From NCBI GenBank assembly GCA_964519595.1, contig CAZFJN010000001.1, positions 86,270-150,269 of the forward strand: a stretch of 64,000 nt of DNA. Direction: 5' to 3'. This document shows positions 54,522-63,036 of the stretch, one piece after another; positions within the stretch are counted from its first letter, which is position 1; each line of letters begins with the position of its first letter. The position numbers and the translations under genes are program-made. This DNA comes from JANRKF01 sp964519595. Its GTDB lineage: Bacteria > Pseudomonadota > Alphaproteobacteria > Rickettsiales > SXRF01. The notes below the pieces were generated by a model. It ran no database searches. It saw only the letters and a list, made by a program, of their open reading frames with translations, and was not told the origin of the DNA.

Positions 54522-54613
54522 AGTTTAATTCCTGTTTTAATTCCTGCTTGTTTGTTTAGTCAATAATCAGCGCTTCATCAGTGATGGTTTATGATAAAAG
54601 ATTAGAAATAGCA

Positions 54614-54985
54614 TTAGAAAGACAGTCCAGCTTCTCTTGCTGCATCAGCCAGAGCTTTAACTCGACCGTGGAATAAATATCCGCCGCGATCAAACACAAC
54701 TTCTTTCACCTTGGCCTTTTCTGCTTTCTTTGCAATAGAAGCGCCAACCAGCTTGGCTGCTTCAACGGTTGAAGTGGATTTAGCTTTGCCTTTGAGGTCT
54801 TTATCTACTGTTGATGCTGAAGCCAGAGTCGAACCCTTGCTGTCATCTATAAGCTGCGCGTAAATATGTTTTCCAGAACGAAAAACTGAAAGACGCACGC
54901 GGCCAGAAGCTTTGTTGCGAATCTGCAACCGTATGCGCTCTTTGCGCCGTGCGGCAAGTTGCTTTGATTTTAATGCTTGTGTCAT
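54614..54985 (-). CDS. rplR: 50S ribosomal protein L18
   Basis: L18, 123 residues, 5S rRNA binder: RLSVFRSGKHIYAQLIDD, VVFDRGGYLFHGRVKALADAA in part. A longer frame starts at 55003, but GAGGAAA lies ahead of the ATG at 54985. Confidence 0.96.
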   Translation of the reverse strand: MTQALKSKQLAARRKERIRLQIRNKASGRVRLSVFRSGKHIYAQLIDDSKGSTLASASTVDKDLKGKAKSTSTVEAAKLVGASIAKKAEKAKVKEVVFDRGGYLFHGRVKALADAAREAGLSF

Positions 54986-55059
54986 ATTTTCCTCTAAAAG
55001 CAATCATTCTTCTGTTGTTATTTGTTCTGTTTGTATTTCTGCTGTCGTTATTTAAGCAA

Positions 55060-55596
55060 TTATTTTTTCTTGCCTTCTTTTTTGCGAACATGTTCGCCTT
55101 CATAACGAACACCTTTGCCCTTATAAGGCTCCGGCGGACGCAAAGCGCGGATTTCCGAAGCAACTTGTCCGACCAGACGCTTATCATGCCCGGAAATAGC
55201 AATTCCGGTTTGTTTATCAACGGCAATCGCAACGCCTTCCGGAATCGCGTATTTTATCTCATGACTGAAACCAAGCGAGATAGTCAGATAGTTTTTGTCA
55301 GCAGAAGCGCGATAGCCAACGCCTTGAATTTCAATTTTAGTTACAAAACCTTTTGAAACACCTTCTACCATGCCGGCAAGGTTATTACGCGTAGTTCCCC
55401 ACATGGCACGACTGCGCGCGTTGTTTTTATCAAGCGGCAGAACTATGACCTTGCCATCTTTGACTTCAACTTTTACTTCCGAAACAAGAGAGGTTTTTAA
55501 TTCGCCCTTTGCTCCTTTGACAGAGATTTCATCAGCTTTTACACTGACAGTAACTCCGGATGGAATGGCAATTGGTTTTTTACCTACGCGAGACAT
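55060..55596 (-). CDS. rplF: 50S ribosomal protein L6
   Basis: L6, 178 residues: MSRVGKKPIAIPSGV at the start and PEPYKGKGVRYEGEHVRKKEG at the end (in part). AAGGAG precedes the ATG at 55596; the frame open to 55704 overlaps rpsH and is not used. Confidence 0.97.
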   Translation of the reverse strand: MSRVGKKPIAIPSGVTVSVKADEISVKGAKGELKTSLVSEVKVEVKDGKVIVLPLDKNNARSRAMWGTTRNNLAGMVEGVSKGFVTKIEIQGVGYRASADKNYLTISLGFSHEIKYAIPEGVAIAVDKQTGIAISGHDKRLVGQVASEIRALRPPEPYKGKGVRYEGEHVRKKEGKKK

Positions 55597-55606
55597 GCTT
55601 AACTCC

Positions 55607-56005
55607 TTAAACCACTGTACATAATACTTCGCCGCCGACATTAGCCTGACGCGCGCCGAAATCTGATTTAACGCCCTTTGACGTTGAAATAATTGAAATG
55701 CCAAGGCCGTTGCTATGTTTTGGCAATTTTCCTATTTCTGAATAAACGCGACGTCCCGGCTTAGAGACACAGCTTATTTCGCGTATGACCTTCTCACCTT
55801 CATGATATTTAAGCACCACTTCCAGATCATATTTATTGTTGCCTGCTTCTTTGCGAGCATAATCCTCGATATAACCTTCATCTTTCAAAACCGCGCATAC
55901 ATCGGAAAGAAAGCGCGTATATTTGACTGTGATTTTGGCAAGGCGAGCGGCCTGACCATTTTTTATTTGCGCGACTAAATCAGCAAGACGATAATTCATT
56001 GACAT
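55607..56005 (-). CDS. rpsH: 30S ribosomal protein S8
   Basis: S8, 132 residues: NYRLADLVAQIKNGQ at the start, ISIISTSKGV and ANVGGEVLCTVV at the end. AAGGGG lies 6 nt before the ATG at 56005; the longer frame to 56209 overlaps rpsN. Confidence 0.97.
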   Translation of the reverse strand: MSMNYRLADLVAQIKNGQAARLAKITVKYTRFLSDVCAVLKDEGYIEDYARKEAGNNKYDLEVVLKYHEGEKVIREISCVSKPGRRVYSEIGKLPKHSNGLGISIISTSKGVKSDFGARQANVGGEVLCTVV

Positions 56006-56015
56006 AAAAAACCCC

Positions 56016-56321
56016 TTACCACGACGCTTTAGTAAGGCCAGGAATCCGGCCAAATGACGCCATCTCACGCAACTTAATGCGCGATAATTTGAATTTACGA
56101 TATGTTCCGCGCGCGCGTCCGGTAAGTTCGCAACGATTACGAACGCGGATTTTTGCTCCATTGCGCGGCAAGGCAGACAGTTTAAACTGCGCCTGCATAC
56201 GCTCATCAATCGGCAATTCGCGATTCATGACCACAGCTTTAAGAGCGGCGCGTTTTGCGCTGTCACGCTTGCTCATAGCGGCGCGGCGGTTGTTTTTATT
56301 TATCGAACTCAATTTAGCCAT
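56016..56321 (-). CDS. rpsN: 30S ribosomal protein S14
   Basis: S14, 101 residues, the long zinc-free type, with RNRCELTGRARGTYRKFKLSR near the C-terminus (in part) and GRIPGLTKASW at the end. Confidence 0.97.
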   Translation of the reverse strand: MAKLSSINKNNRRAAMSKRDSAKRAALKAVVMNRELPIDERMQAQFKLSALPRNGAKIRVRNRCELTGRARGTYRKFKLSRIKLREMASFGRIPGLTKASW

Positions 56322-56374
56322 AAAAATCCTAGTATTTAAAATTAGTATTTAATAATCATTTATTTAATAATCAT

Positions 56375-56950
56375 TTATTTGATAAAGGGCATATTAAAAG
56401 CAGCAAGAAGCGCTTTTGCTTCTTCATCAGTTTGCGCCGTTGTACAAATTACTATGTCCATTCCGCGAACCTGGTCGATTTTATCATAATTTATTTCCGG
56501 AAAAACCAGCTGCTCTTTAAGGCCGAGCGCGTAATTGCCACGACCATCAAAGCTTTTAGGATTCACACCACGGAAATCACGCACACGCGGCAGAGCTGTA
56601 TTAATCAGGCGATCAAGAAATTCATACATTTTCTGCTTACGTAAAGTAACCTTGCAGCCTACTCCAAGCCCTTCGCGCAGCTTAAAGCCGGCGATTGCCT
56701 TCTTCGCCTTGGCAACAACCGGTTTTTGTCCGGAAATTGCGCTCAAATCAGTAACAGCGGCGTTGATTATTTTGCTGTCATTAACCACTTCGCCAACGCC
56801 CATATTGATGACAATTTTGTCAAGCCTTGGAATCTGCATTGGATTTTTGTAGTTAAACTGCTTCTGCAGCGCAGCTCGCACCTTGCTATCATATTCCGAT
56901 TGCAGGCGCGGCGTATAAGCGTCTTTTTTTGCTGTTGATGTTTTAGCCAT
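56375..56950 (-). CDS. rplE: 50S ribosomal protein L5
   Basis: L5, 191 residues, 5S rRNA binder: IPRLDKIVINMGVGE, RDFRGVNPKSFDGRGNY. The ATG at 56950 overlaps the rplX stop by 8 bp; the frame open to 57088 is inside rplX. Confidence 0.97.
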   Translation of the reverse strand: MAKTSTAKKDAYTPRLQSEYDSKVRAALQKQFNYKNPMQIPRLDKIVINMGVGEVVNDSKIINAAVTDLSAISGQKPVVAKAKKAIAGFKLREGLGVGCKVTLRKQKMYEFLDRLINTALPRVRDFRGVNPKSFDGRGNYALGLKEQLVFPEINYDKIDQVRGMDIVICTTAQTDEEAKALLAAFNMPFIK

Positions 56951-57269
56951 TGATCGTCTCTCCTGAACGTTTGGCGATACGCACTTTCGTTCCATCCTGT
57001 AAGGTTTTAAAACCAACGCGCGTTGGCTTTCCGGTTTTTTTGTCAACAAGAGCGACATTGGAAACATGCAGCGAAGCCTCGCGTTCAACTATGCCGCCCT
57101 GCGGATTTGCCTGACTTGGCTTTGTATGGCGTTTCACCTTGTTTATTCCAGCGACAAAAACACGACGTTCATCAGGAATTACCTTCAGAATAGCGCCTTT
57201 CTTGCCCTTGTCTTTACCGGCGATTACAATAACTTCATCGCCTTTTTTAACTTTAAGTTTGTTGCTCAT
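56943..57269 (-). CDS. rplX: 50S ribosomal protein L24
   Basis: L24, 108 residues: KVKKGDEVIVIAGKDKGKKG (KOW motif) and GINKVKRHTKPSQ. An early assembly protein of the 50S subunit. Confidence 0.97.
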   Translation of the reverse strand: MSNKLKVKKGDEVIVIAGKDKGKKGAILKVIPDERRVFVAGINKVKRHTKPSQANPQGGIVEREASLHVSNVALVDKKTGKPTRVGFKTLQDGTKVRIAKRSGETING

Positions 57270-57301
57270 TTTATTTCCTGCTTATTTTCCTGCTTATTTT
57301 C

Positions 57302-57670
57302 CTACAAAACTTCCGGCGCGAGAGAGACAATTTTCATAAATGATTTAGCACGCAGTTCACGCGTTACTGGTCCGAAAATCCTTGTGCCAATTGGCTCATT
57401 TTGTTTGCTGATCAGCACTGCGGCGTTTTTATCAAAACGAATAGTTGAACCATCCGGACGATGAATATCACGCCGCGTACGAACAATCACCGCGCGGTGA
57501 ACCTCGCCTTTTTTTACTTTGCCGCGCGGAATAGCTTCTTTTATTGAAACTACAATCACATCGCCGACGCTTGCGAATTTGCGCTTGGAGCCACCAAGAA
57601 CCTTTATGCACATCACGCGCCGCGCCCCTGAATTATCCGCTACTTCTAAATTGCTTTGTTGTTGTATCAT
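57302..57670 (-). CDS. rplN: 50S ribosomal protein L14
   Basis: L14, 122 residues, of normal length: MIQQQSNLEVADNSGARRV at the start and IFGPVTRELRAKSFMKIVSL near the end. Confidence 0.97.
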   Translation of the reverse strand: MIQQQSNLEVADNSGARRVMCIKVLGGSKRKFASVGDVIVVSIKEAIPRGKVKKGEVHRAVIVRTRRDIHRPDGSTIRFDKNAAVLISKQNEPIGTRIFGPVTRELRAKSFMKIVSLAPEVL

Positions 57671-57743
57671 ATAATTAGTTTTTTAATTAGTTTTTGGTTG
57701 TTTATGGTTTATCTGTTTAGTTAATTTCAGACTATATCAGGAA

Positions 57744-57974
57744 CTATTTATACACCACTTTCCATTTTTTCGTTTTGGAAATTGGCGCTGATTCTATGAT
57801 CTGAACCTTATCGCCAATTTTAAAGCGGCTCTCTTCATCATGCGCTGAATATTTTTTCGATTTCTGAATAGTTTTCTTGTAAATAGGATGCGAAACGCGG
57901 CGATCAACACGAACCACCACGGTTTTTTCCATTTTATCGCTAACTACCGTTCCCTGTAAGACACGCCTTGGCAT
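57744..57974 (-). CDS. rpsQ: 30S ribosomal protein S17
   Basis: S17, 76 residues: MPRRVLQGTVVSDKMEKTVV and GDKVQIIESAPISKTKKW. Starts 3 bp after rpmC stops. Confidence 0.97.
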   Translation of the reverse strand: MPRRVLQGTVVSDKMEKTVVVRVDRRVSHPIYKKTIQKSKKYSAHDEESRFKIGDKVQIIESAPISKTKKWKVVYK

Positions 57975-57977
57975 TTC

Positions 57978-58214
57978 CTAATCCTTCTTTTTTCTGACGG
58001 CTTTTTTAGAGGCCGGATTTTTACTATTTTTTTCACCTTCGTTCAAGAGAGTTTTTGCACGAGCGATAGTTTTTTTTACCGCCCGCGAACTATTGGCATT
58101 TCCTGCCTGACCGCTTGCCGATTGCATACGAAGATTAAACAACTCTTTTTTCGAAGAGATCACCAGCTCGGCAAGCTCTTCGGATTTTTTACTGCGAAGT
58201 TCCGCGATTTTCAT
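57978..58214 (-). CDS. rpmC: 50S ribosomal protein L29
   Basis: L29, 78 residues. The usual two-helix core (ELRSKKSEELAELVISSKKE, LFNLRMQ) is followed by a basic C-terminal tail of about 15 residues (KNPASKKAVRKKKD). Confidence 0.95.
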   Translation of the reverse strand: MKIAELRSKKSEELAELVISSKKELFNLRMQSASGQAGNANSSRAVKKTIARAKTLLNEGEKNSKNPASKKAVRKKKD

Positions 58215-58218
58215 TTTA

Positions 58219-58635
58219 CTAGCCCTCCGCCTGACGTTTTATAAATTTAGTTTTAATTGGCAATTTAGCGCTGGCGCGATCAAAAGCCTCACGCGCTACT
58301 GCTTCTGGCACGCCGTCTATTTCGAACATGATCCGGCCAGGCTGCACACGCGCTGCCCAGAATTCCACAGAACCTTTTCCTGATCCCATGCGAACCTCAG
58401 CCGGTTTACGCGTTACCGGAACATCAGGAAAAATACGAATCCACATCCGGCCAACACGTTTCACATGCCGCGAGATAGCACGCCTCGCCGCCTCTATCTG
58501 CCGAGCTGTTATCCGCTCCGGTTGCATGGCTTTTAAGCCATATTCGCCGAAATTAAGCGCAAATCCGCCTTTAGCTGCGCCTTTTATGCGCCCTTTATGC
58601 TGCTTGCGATATTTTGTTTTCTTTGGACTCATCAT
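58219..58635 (-). CDS. rplP: 50S ribosomal protein L16
   Basis: L16, 138 residues: SPKKTKYRKQHKGR at the start, then RIFPDVPVTRKPAEVRMGSG. It organises the A-site region of the 50S subunit. Confidence 0.97.
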   Translation of the reverse strand: MMSPKKTKYRKQHKGRIKGAAKGGFALNFGEYGLKAMQPERITARQIEAARRAISRHVKRVGRMWIRIFPDVPVTRKPAEVRMGSGKGSVEFWAARVQPGRIMFEIDGVPEAVAREAFDRASAKLPIKTKFIKRQAEG

Positions 58636-58640
58636 AAAAT

Positions 58641-59333
58641 TTACTCACCTGCTTCCTTGAATTCTTCCAGCGGAACTACCGGCTGCACATCAGCAAGTTT
58701 TTTCTCCTTGCCTAAAACGTCGCCTTTGTAAATCCACACTTTTACGCCAATAGTACCGTAAGCAGTCTCTGCGCGAGCGACGCCATAATCAACATCAGCG
58801 CGTAGAGTGTGCAAAGGAACGCGGCCTTCACGATACCATTCCATTCGCGCGATTTCCGCGCCGCCAAGACGGCCACTGACATTAATACGAATGCCCAGCG
58901 CGCCAAGACGTAAAGACGATTGAACAGCGCGTTTCATTGCTCTGCGGAAAGCCACGCGCTTTTCCAGCTGCTGCGCGACTGATTCAGCAACCAGAGTTGA
59001 ATCCAGCTCCGGTTTTGGCACAGGAACAATGTTAACATGAACCTCATCTTTAGTCAGTTTGCTGAGGTCTTTTTTAATTTTATCAATATCTGCGCCTTTT
59101 TTGCCGATTACAACGCCAGGACGCGCGGAATGAATAGTAACTGTTGCTTTTTTGTTAGGACGCTCAATGACTACCTTGCTTACTCCGGCAGCATTAAGAT
59201 TCTTTTTGACATATTGCTGAATTTTGAGATCCTCATGCAGCTTATCAGCGAAATCGCGGCCTGCAAACCAGCGCGAATCTGTTTGTTTATTGATGCCGAC
59301 GCGGAAGCCTATTGCGTTTACCTTCTGTCCCAT
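58641..59333 (-). CDS. rpsC: 30S ribosomal protein S3
   Basis: S3, 230 residues, with a KH domain (ARPGVVIGKKGADIDKIKK) and the C-terminal GVARAETAYGTIGVKVWIYKG (in part). It lines the mRNA entry tunnel. Confidence 0.97.
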   Translation of the reverse strand: MGQKVNAIGFRVGINKQTDSRWFAGRDFADKLHEDLKIQQYVKKNLNAAGVSKVVIERPNKKATVTIHSARPGVVIGKKGADIDKIKKDLSKLTKDEVHVNIVPVPKPELDSTLVAESVAQQLEKRVAFRRAMKRAVQSSLRLGALGIRINVSGRLGGAEIARMEWYREGRVPLHTLRADVDYGVARAETAYGTIGVKVWIYKGDVLGKEKKLADVQPVVPLEEFKEAGE

Positions 59334-59334
59334 T

Positions 59335-59712
59335 TTATTCTCCCCCTGCTTCGCGCACGATCAATGTTAAATTGCTGAATGGTTTTTCAATACGCGCACT
59401 TTTGCCGCGGCCGCGCGTGTGCATCCGCTTCATAATGATATTTTTGCCAACATATGCTTCTTTAACAATAAGATCATCGACATTAAGATTGTGATTGTTC
59501 TCAGCATTAGCCACTGCTGACTGCAAGGCCTTACGCACATCAACCGCAATGCGTTTGCTGGAGAAATTAAGCTGCGTCAGAGCTTCTGCGACATTCATGC
59601 CGCGAATCATCTGCGCCACCAGATTAAGCTTGCGCGGACTAGTGCGAAGACGGTTTATGACCGCTTTCGCTTCAGTCGGAGGCAATTGCCGTTGTAAAGA
59701 TTTTTTTCCCAT
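59335..59712 (-). CDS. rplV: 50S ribosomal protein L22
   Basis: L22, 125 residues: RTSPRKLNLVAQMIRG and the tunnel loop MKRMHTRGRGKSARIEKPFS. Starts just before rpsC with no spacer. Confidence 0.97.
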   Translation of the reverse strand: MGKKSLQRQLPPTEAKAVINRLRTSPRKLNLVAQMIRGMNVAEALTQLNFSSKRIAVDVRKALQSAVANAENNHNLNVDDLIVKEAYVGKNIIMKRMHTRGRGKSARIEKPFSNLTLIVREAGGE

Positions 59713-59716
59713 AAAC

Positions 59717-60007
59717 TTATGCTTTCTTCTCTACTTTCTTATCACCAGAAGCCGGAGTGTGACCAGCGAATGTGCGAGTTGGCGCGAATTCGCCAAATTT
59801 ATGTCCTACCATGTCTTCATTAACCGCAACCGGAATGAATTTTTTGCCGTTATAAACTCCGAATGTCAGGCCGACAAATTGTGGAATTATTGTCGAGCGG
59901 CGCGACCAGATTTTGATTATATTATGTTTGCCCGATTCGCGCGCGCTATCTGCTTTTTTAAGCAGATAACCATCTACAAAAGGGCCTTTCCAAACGCTTC
60001 TTGCCAT
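59717..60007 (-). CDS. rpsS: 30S ribosomal protein S19
   Basis: S19, 96 residues: MARSVWKGPFVDGYLLKKA and HKFGEFAPTRTFAGH. The frame is open to 60064, but that part runs through a hairpin; the ATG at 60007 is the family start. Confidence 0.97.
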   Translation of the reverse strand: MARSVWKGPFVDGYLLKKADSARESGKHNIIKIWSRRSTIIPQFVGLTFGVYNGKKFIPVAVNEDMVGHKFGEFAPTRTFAGHTPASGDKKVEKKA

Positions 60008-60032
60008 ATTTTTTTCCTGCTTGTTAGTTACC

Positions 60033-60079
60033 GTTTCTGATTGTTGGTTACTAGCGACTAGCAACCAACAGCCAGAAAC
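60033..60079. repeat. 22-bp inverted repeat between rplB and rpsS
   Basis: Arms 60033-60054 and 60058-60079 with a 3-nt loop. Three positions differ; in the minus-strand mRNA two of them become G-U pairs, so only one true mismatch remains. It holds the GTTGGTT core also seen at 53060 and 62651. Confidence 0.9.
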
Positions 60080-60082
60080 TAT

Positions 60083-60910
60083 TTATTTACCGTGCCTGTT
60101 TTTTATTATCAGCTTATTCTTTTTCTTTCTTGAGCGAGTTTTTGTGCCTTTAGTGCCTTTACCCCAAGGTGTCACCGGATGACGACCACCGCTGGTACGT
60201 CCTTCACCACCACCATGCGGATGATCAACCGGATTCATTGCAACACCGCGCACGCATGGACGAATTCCCAGCCAGCGGCTGCGTCCGGCCTTGCCGATCA
60301 CAATATTCTGATTATCAGGATTAGAAACCGCGCCGATTGTCGCCATGCAAACATCACGCACCAGGCGCAATTCGCCGGAACGAAGCTTTATCTGAGCATA
60401 ACCAGCATCTTTTCCAACCAGCTGCACATATGAACCAGCAGCGCGGGCAAGCTGTCCGCCTTTGCCTTCTTTCATTTCAACATTATGAATTATTGTGCCA
60501 ACCGGAATGTTTTTAAGCAGCATAGCATTGCCCGGCTTAATATCAGCGCGTAATGCCGCGATAACTTTATCGCCGGCGGCAAGGCGCTGCGGAGCTATGA
60601 TATATGCCAGCTCTCCATCGTCATATTTTATAAGCGCAATGAAAGAAGAGCGATTCGGATCATATTCGATACGCTCAACAGTTGCCGCTACATCAAATTT
60701 ACGGCGTTTAAAATCAATAACGCGATAAGACTTTTTGTGACCACCGCCAACGCGGAAAGCAGTCAAGCGGCCATGATGATTACGGCCTCCGCTTTTAGTT
60801 ACGCCCTCGGTAAGTTTCTTTACCGGCTTGCCTTTCCACAACTCAGAACGATCAACAATAACCAGTTGACGCTGCGACGGAGTAGTTGGTTTGAATGATT
60901 TAAGTGCCAT
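60083..60910 (-). CDS. rplB: 50S ribosomal protein L2
   Basis: L2, 275 residues, needed for subunit joining and peptidyl transferase. Landmarks GRNHHGRLTAFRVGGGHKK and the active-site-near MNPVDHPHGGGEGRTSGG. Confidence 0.98.
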   Translation of the reverse strand: MALKSFKPTTPSQRQLVIVDRSELWKGKPVKKLTEGVTKSGGRNHHGRLTAFRVGGGHKKSYRVIDFKRRKFDVAATVERIEYDPNRSSFIALIKYDDGELAYIIAPQRLAAGDKVIAALRADIKPGNAMLLKNIPVGTIIHNVEMKEGKGGQLARAAGSYVQLVGKDAGYAQIKLRSGELRLVRDVCMATIGAVSNPDNQNIVIGKAGRSRWLGIRPCVRGVAMNPVDHPHGGGEGRTSGGRHPVTPWGKGTKGTKTRSRKKKNKLIIKNRHGK

Positions 60911-60915
60911 GAGAA

Positions 60916-61254
60916 TTATGCTACCTTTCCTTCAAAGTCGATTTTCTGACCTTCAGCCAGAGTTATAATCGCCTTTTTAGTGTCACCTTGCTTGCCGATA
61001 GTGTTACGGAAACGTTTTTGTTTTCCCAGACGAACCAGCGTATTCACAGACTTGACTTTAACGCCGAAAATATTCTGCACCGCATCGCGCACTTCCTGCT
61101 TGTTAGCATCAAGGCGGACATTAAATACAACCTTATTCTGCTCAGAGATTAAGGTTGATTTCTCAGTGATTACCGGAGAAACAATCACATCATAATTTCT
61201 TGCCGTTGCCGATGAAGGAGCAGCAGCCGCTTTTTTACGTTTGAAAATTTTCAT
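60916..61254 (-). CDS. rplW: 50S ribosomal protein L23
   Basis: L23, 112 residues, at the tunnel exit, docking site of trigger factor and SRP. VSPVITEKSTLISEQNKVVF; a basic, Ala-rich N-terminal arm of about 20 residues precedes the core. Overlaps rplD by 4 bp. Confidence 0.96.
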   Translation of the reverse strand: MKIFKRKKAAAAPSSATARNYDVIVSPVITEKSTLISEQNKVVFNVRLDANKQEVRDAVQNIFGVKVKSVNTLVRLGKQKRFRNTIGKQGDTKKAIITLAEGQKIDFEGKVA

Positions 61255-61871
61255 TTAAGCCTCTCTTCCAAACCAGCAACCGCCGCTCTGGTCAATACTA
61301 ATTGCTTATGCTTTAAAATATCGAGAACATTCGCGCCCATAGTTGGCAAAACATCAACATGCTTGATATTTCTTGCCGCCTTTGCAAAGCTCTCATTCAC
61401 TTTTTCGCCGTCAATTATCAGTGGACGATCCCAGCCGATATTTTTAAAAGCACTAACAAGTTCTTTGGTTTTGTGATTTTTAATTTCTGTTGAATCAAGA
61501 ATGAATAAAGCGCCTTCCTTCTGCTTAACAGAAAGAGCAATTTTCAAAGCCAGCGCACGAACTTTCTTTGGCAAGGAAATAGCGTGCGAACGAACTACCG
61601 GACCAAAAATAGTAGAGCCACCGCGCATTTGCGCGCTGCGTAAACTACCTTGACGAGCGCTACCTGTTCCTTTTTGTTTAAAAGGTTTTTTTGTAGTTCC
61701 GGCGATTTCCGAAATTGTTTTTGTTTTATGCGTTCCCGCCTGCGCTTTCGCCCGCTGATACTGCACCATGCGCGCCAGAATATCCTTGCGGATTTTTGCG
61801 CCAAAGACTGCATCGGAAAGCTCAATATCTCCGGCAGCTTTATTTTCTAAATTTATTACCTTAACTTTCAT
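61251..61871 (-). CDS. rplD: 50S ribosomal protein L4
   Basis: L4, 206 residues: GTKPFKQKGTGSARQGSLRS-like tunnel loop (KPFKQKGTGSARQGS) and VGPVVRSHAISLPKKVR in part. In E. coli it represses this operon; with tuf directly upstream no S10-type leader is visible here. Confidence 0.97.
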   Translation of the reverse strand: MKVKVINLENKAAGDIELSDAVFGAKIRKDILARMVQYQRAKAQAGTHKTKTISEIAGTTKKPFKQKGTGSARQGSLRSAQMRGGSTIFGPVVRSHAISLPKKVRALALKIALSVKQKEGALFILDSTEIKNHKTKELVSAFKNIGWDRPLIIDGEKVNESFAKAARNIKHVDVLPTMGANVLDILKHKQLVLTRAAVAGLEERLK

Positions 61872-61877
61872 GTCCCA

Positions 61878-62636
61878 CTACTCCTTAGACTCAGTTGCCG
61901 CAGCTGCTTCAGTAGCCTCTGAAATTGCCGCTTGCTCTGGCTGCTGGCTGCTGCTGCTTTCTGATTTTCTGATTCCGGCCGGAAATGGCGCTTTTGGATC
62001 AAGACCTTTTTTCACCGCATCATTAACCAGAACATAGCTGCTTTTAGCGCCAGGAACTGCCCCGGCAACAACTATGAATCCTTCCGAATCATCAACAGAG
62101 ATTACTTCAAGATTCTGCTGCGTTACGCGCTCAACGCCAAGATGTCCGGCCATTTTTTTGCCTTTGAAAGTCCGACCAGGATCCTGCCGCTGTCCAGTTG
62201 AACCATGCGAACGATGCGATACAGAAACACCGTGCGTAGCTTCAAGACCAGCGAAATTCCAGCGTTTCATAGCTCCGGCAAAACCTTTACCTTTAGTTTC
62301 GCCAACAATATCGACATATTGACCAGGAACAAAATGGCTGGCAACCAGCTCAGTTCCTACTTCAACCAGAGCGCTTTCATGAACACGGAATTCAGCAAGC
62401 TTACGTTTAGGCTCAACTTTCGCCTTGGCAAAATGACCACGCAGAGCCTTGCTGGTGTTTTTCGCTTTCGCCGCGCCGACTCCGAGCTGCACAGCGCTAT
62501 AACCATCGCGTGCTTTGGTTTTCTGAGCGACAACCTGACAATTCTCGACCTTCAGCAGAGTAACTGCCGTTTCCGCGCCGTCATCCAGATACATCGTCGT
62601 CATGCCGACTTTTTTAGCTATTAAACCTGTTCTCAT
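61878..62636 (-). CDS. rplC: 50S ribosomal protein L3 with C-terminal extension
   Basis: L3, 252 residues. MRTGLIAKKVGMTTMY at the start, GHFAKAKVEPKRKLAEFRV, and the near-active-site loop HRSHGSTGQRQDPGRTFKGK. The last ~30 residues (Ser/Gln/Ala/Glu-rich) go beyond the usual family end. Confidence 0.96.
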   Translation of the reverse strand: MRTGLIAKKVGMTTMYLDDGAETAVTLLKVENCQVVAQKTKARDGYSAVQLGVGAAKAKNTSKALRGHFAKAKVEPKRKLAEFRVHESALVEVGTELVASHFVPGQYVDIVGETKGKGFAGAMKRWNFAGLEATHGVSVSHRSHGSTGQRQDPGRTFKGKKMAGHLGVERVTQQNLEVISVDDSEGFIVVAGAVPGAKSSYVLVNDAVKKGLDPKAPFPAGIRKSESSSSQQPEQAAISEATEAAAATESKE

Positions 62637-62650
62637 AAAAATCTCAGTTT

Positions 62651-62703
62651 CTAGTTGTTGGTTGTTGGTTGCTGGTAAGTGCGGTCGCTAGCAACTAGCA
62701 ACC
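62651..62703. repeat. GGTTGTTG repeats with inverted copy, rpsJ-rplC spacer
   Basis: CTAGTTGTTGGTTGTTGGTT-type sequence at 62651-62675 is followed by a diverged inverted copy (GCTAGCAACTAGCAACC) at 62687-62703. Same family as at 60033 and 53060. Confidence 0.8.
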
Positions 62704-62709
62704 TCTTTC

Positions 62710-63027
62710 TTACGCCGCCTCCGCTTTAATTTTAATATCAACACCGCTGGCCAGATCAAGTTTCATCAAAGCGTCAACTGTCTGCGGCGTTGGATCAAAA
62801 ATATCAATCAAACGTTTATGTGTACGAATTTCGAACTGTTCGCGTGATTTTTTATCAACATGCGGACTGCGGTTTACTGTGAAACGCGCAATGCGGCGTG
62901 GCAAAGGAATCGGACCCTTTACTTGCGCGCCAGTGCGTTTTGCAGTGGAAACGATTTCCGCTGTTGATTGATCAAGAATCGCATGATCAAACGCTTTAAG
63001 CCAGATCCGTATTTTTTGGTTTTGCAT
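62710..63027 (-). CDS. rpsJ: 30S ribosomal protein S10
   Basis: S10, 105 residues: IRIWLKAFDHAILDQS and SPHVDKKSREQFEIRTHKRL. It starts 9 bp after the tuf stop, so it is transcribed with tuf. Confidence 0.97.
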   Translation of the reverse strand: MQNQKIRIWLKAFDHAILDQSTAEIVSTAKRTGAQVKGPIPLPRRIARFTVNRSPHVDKKSREQFEIRTHKRLIDIFDPTPQTVDALMKLDLASGVDIKIKAEAA

Positions 63028-63036
63028 ATTTATCCC

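Noticed and set aside
59495..60040. 181-residue open frame on the plus strand
   Set aside because: Antisense to rplV and rpsS.
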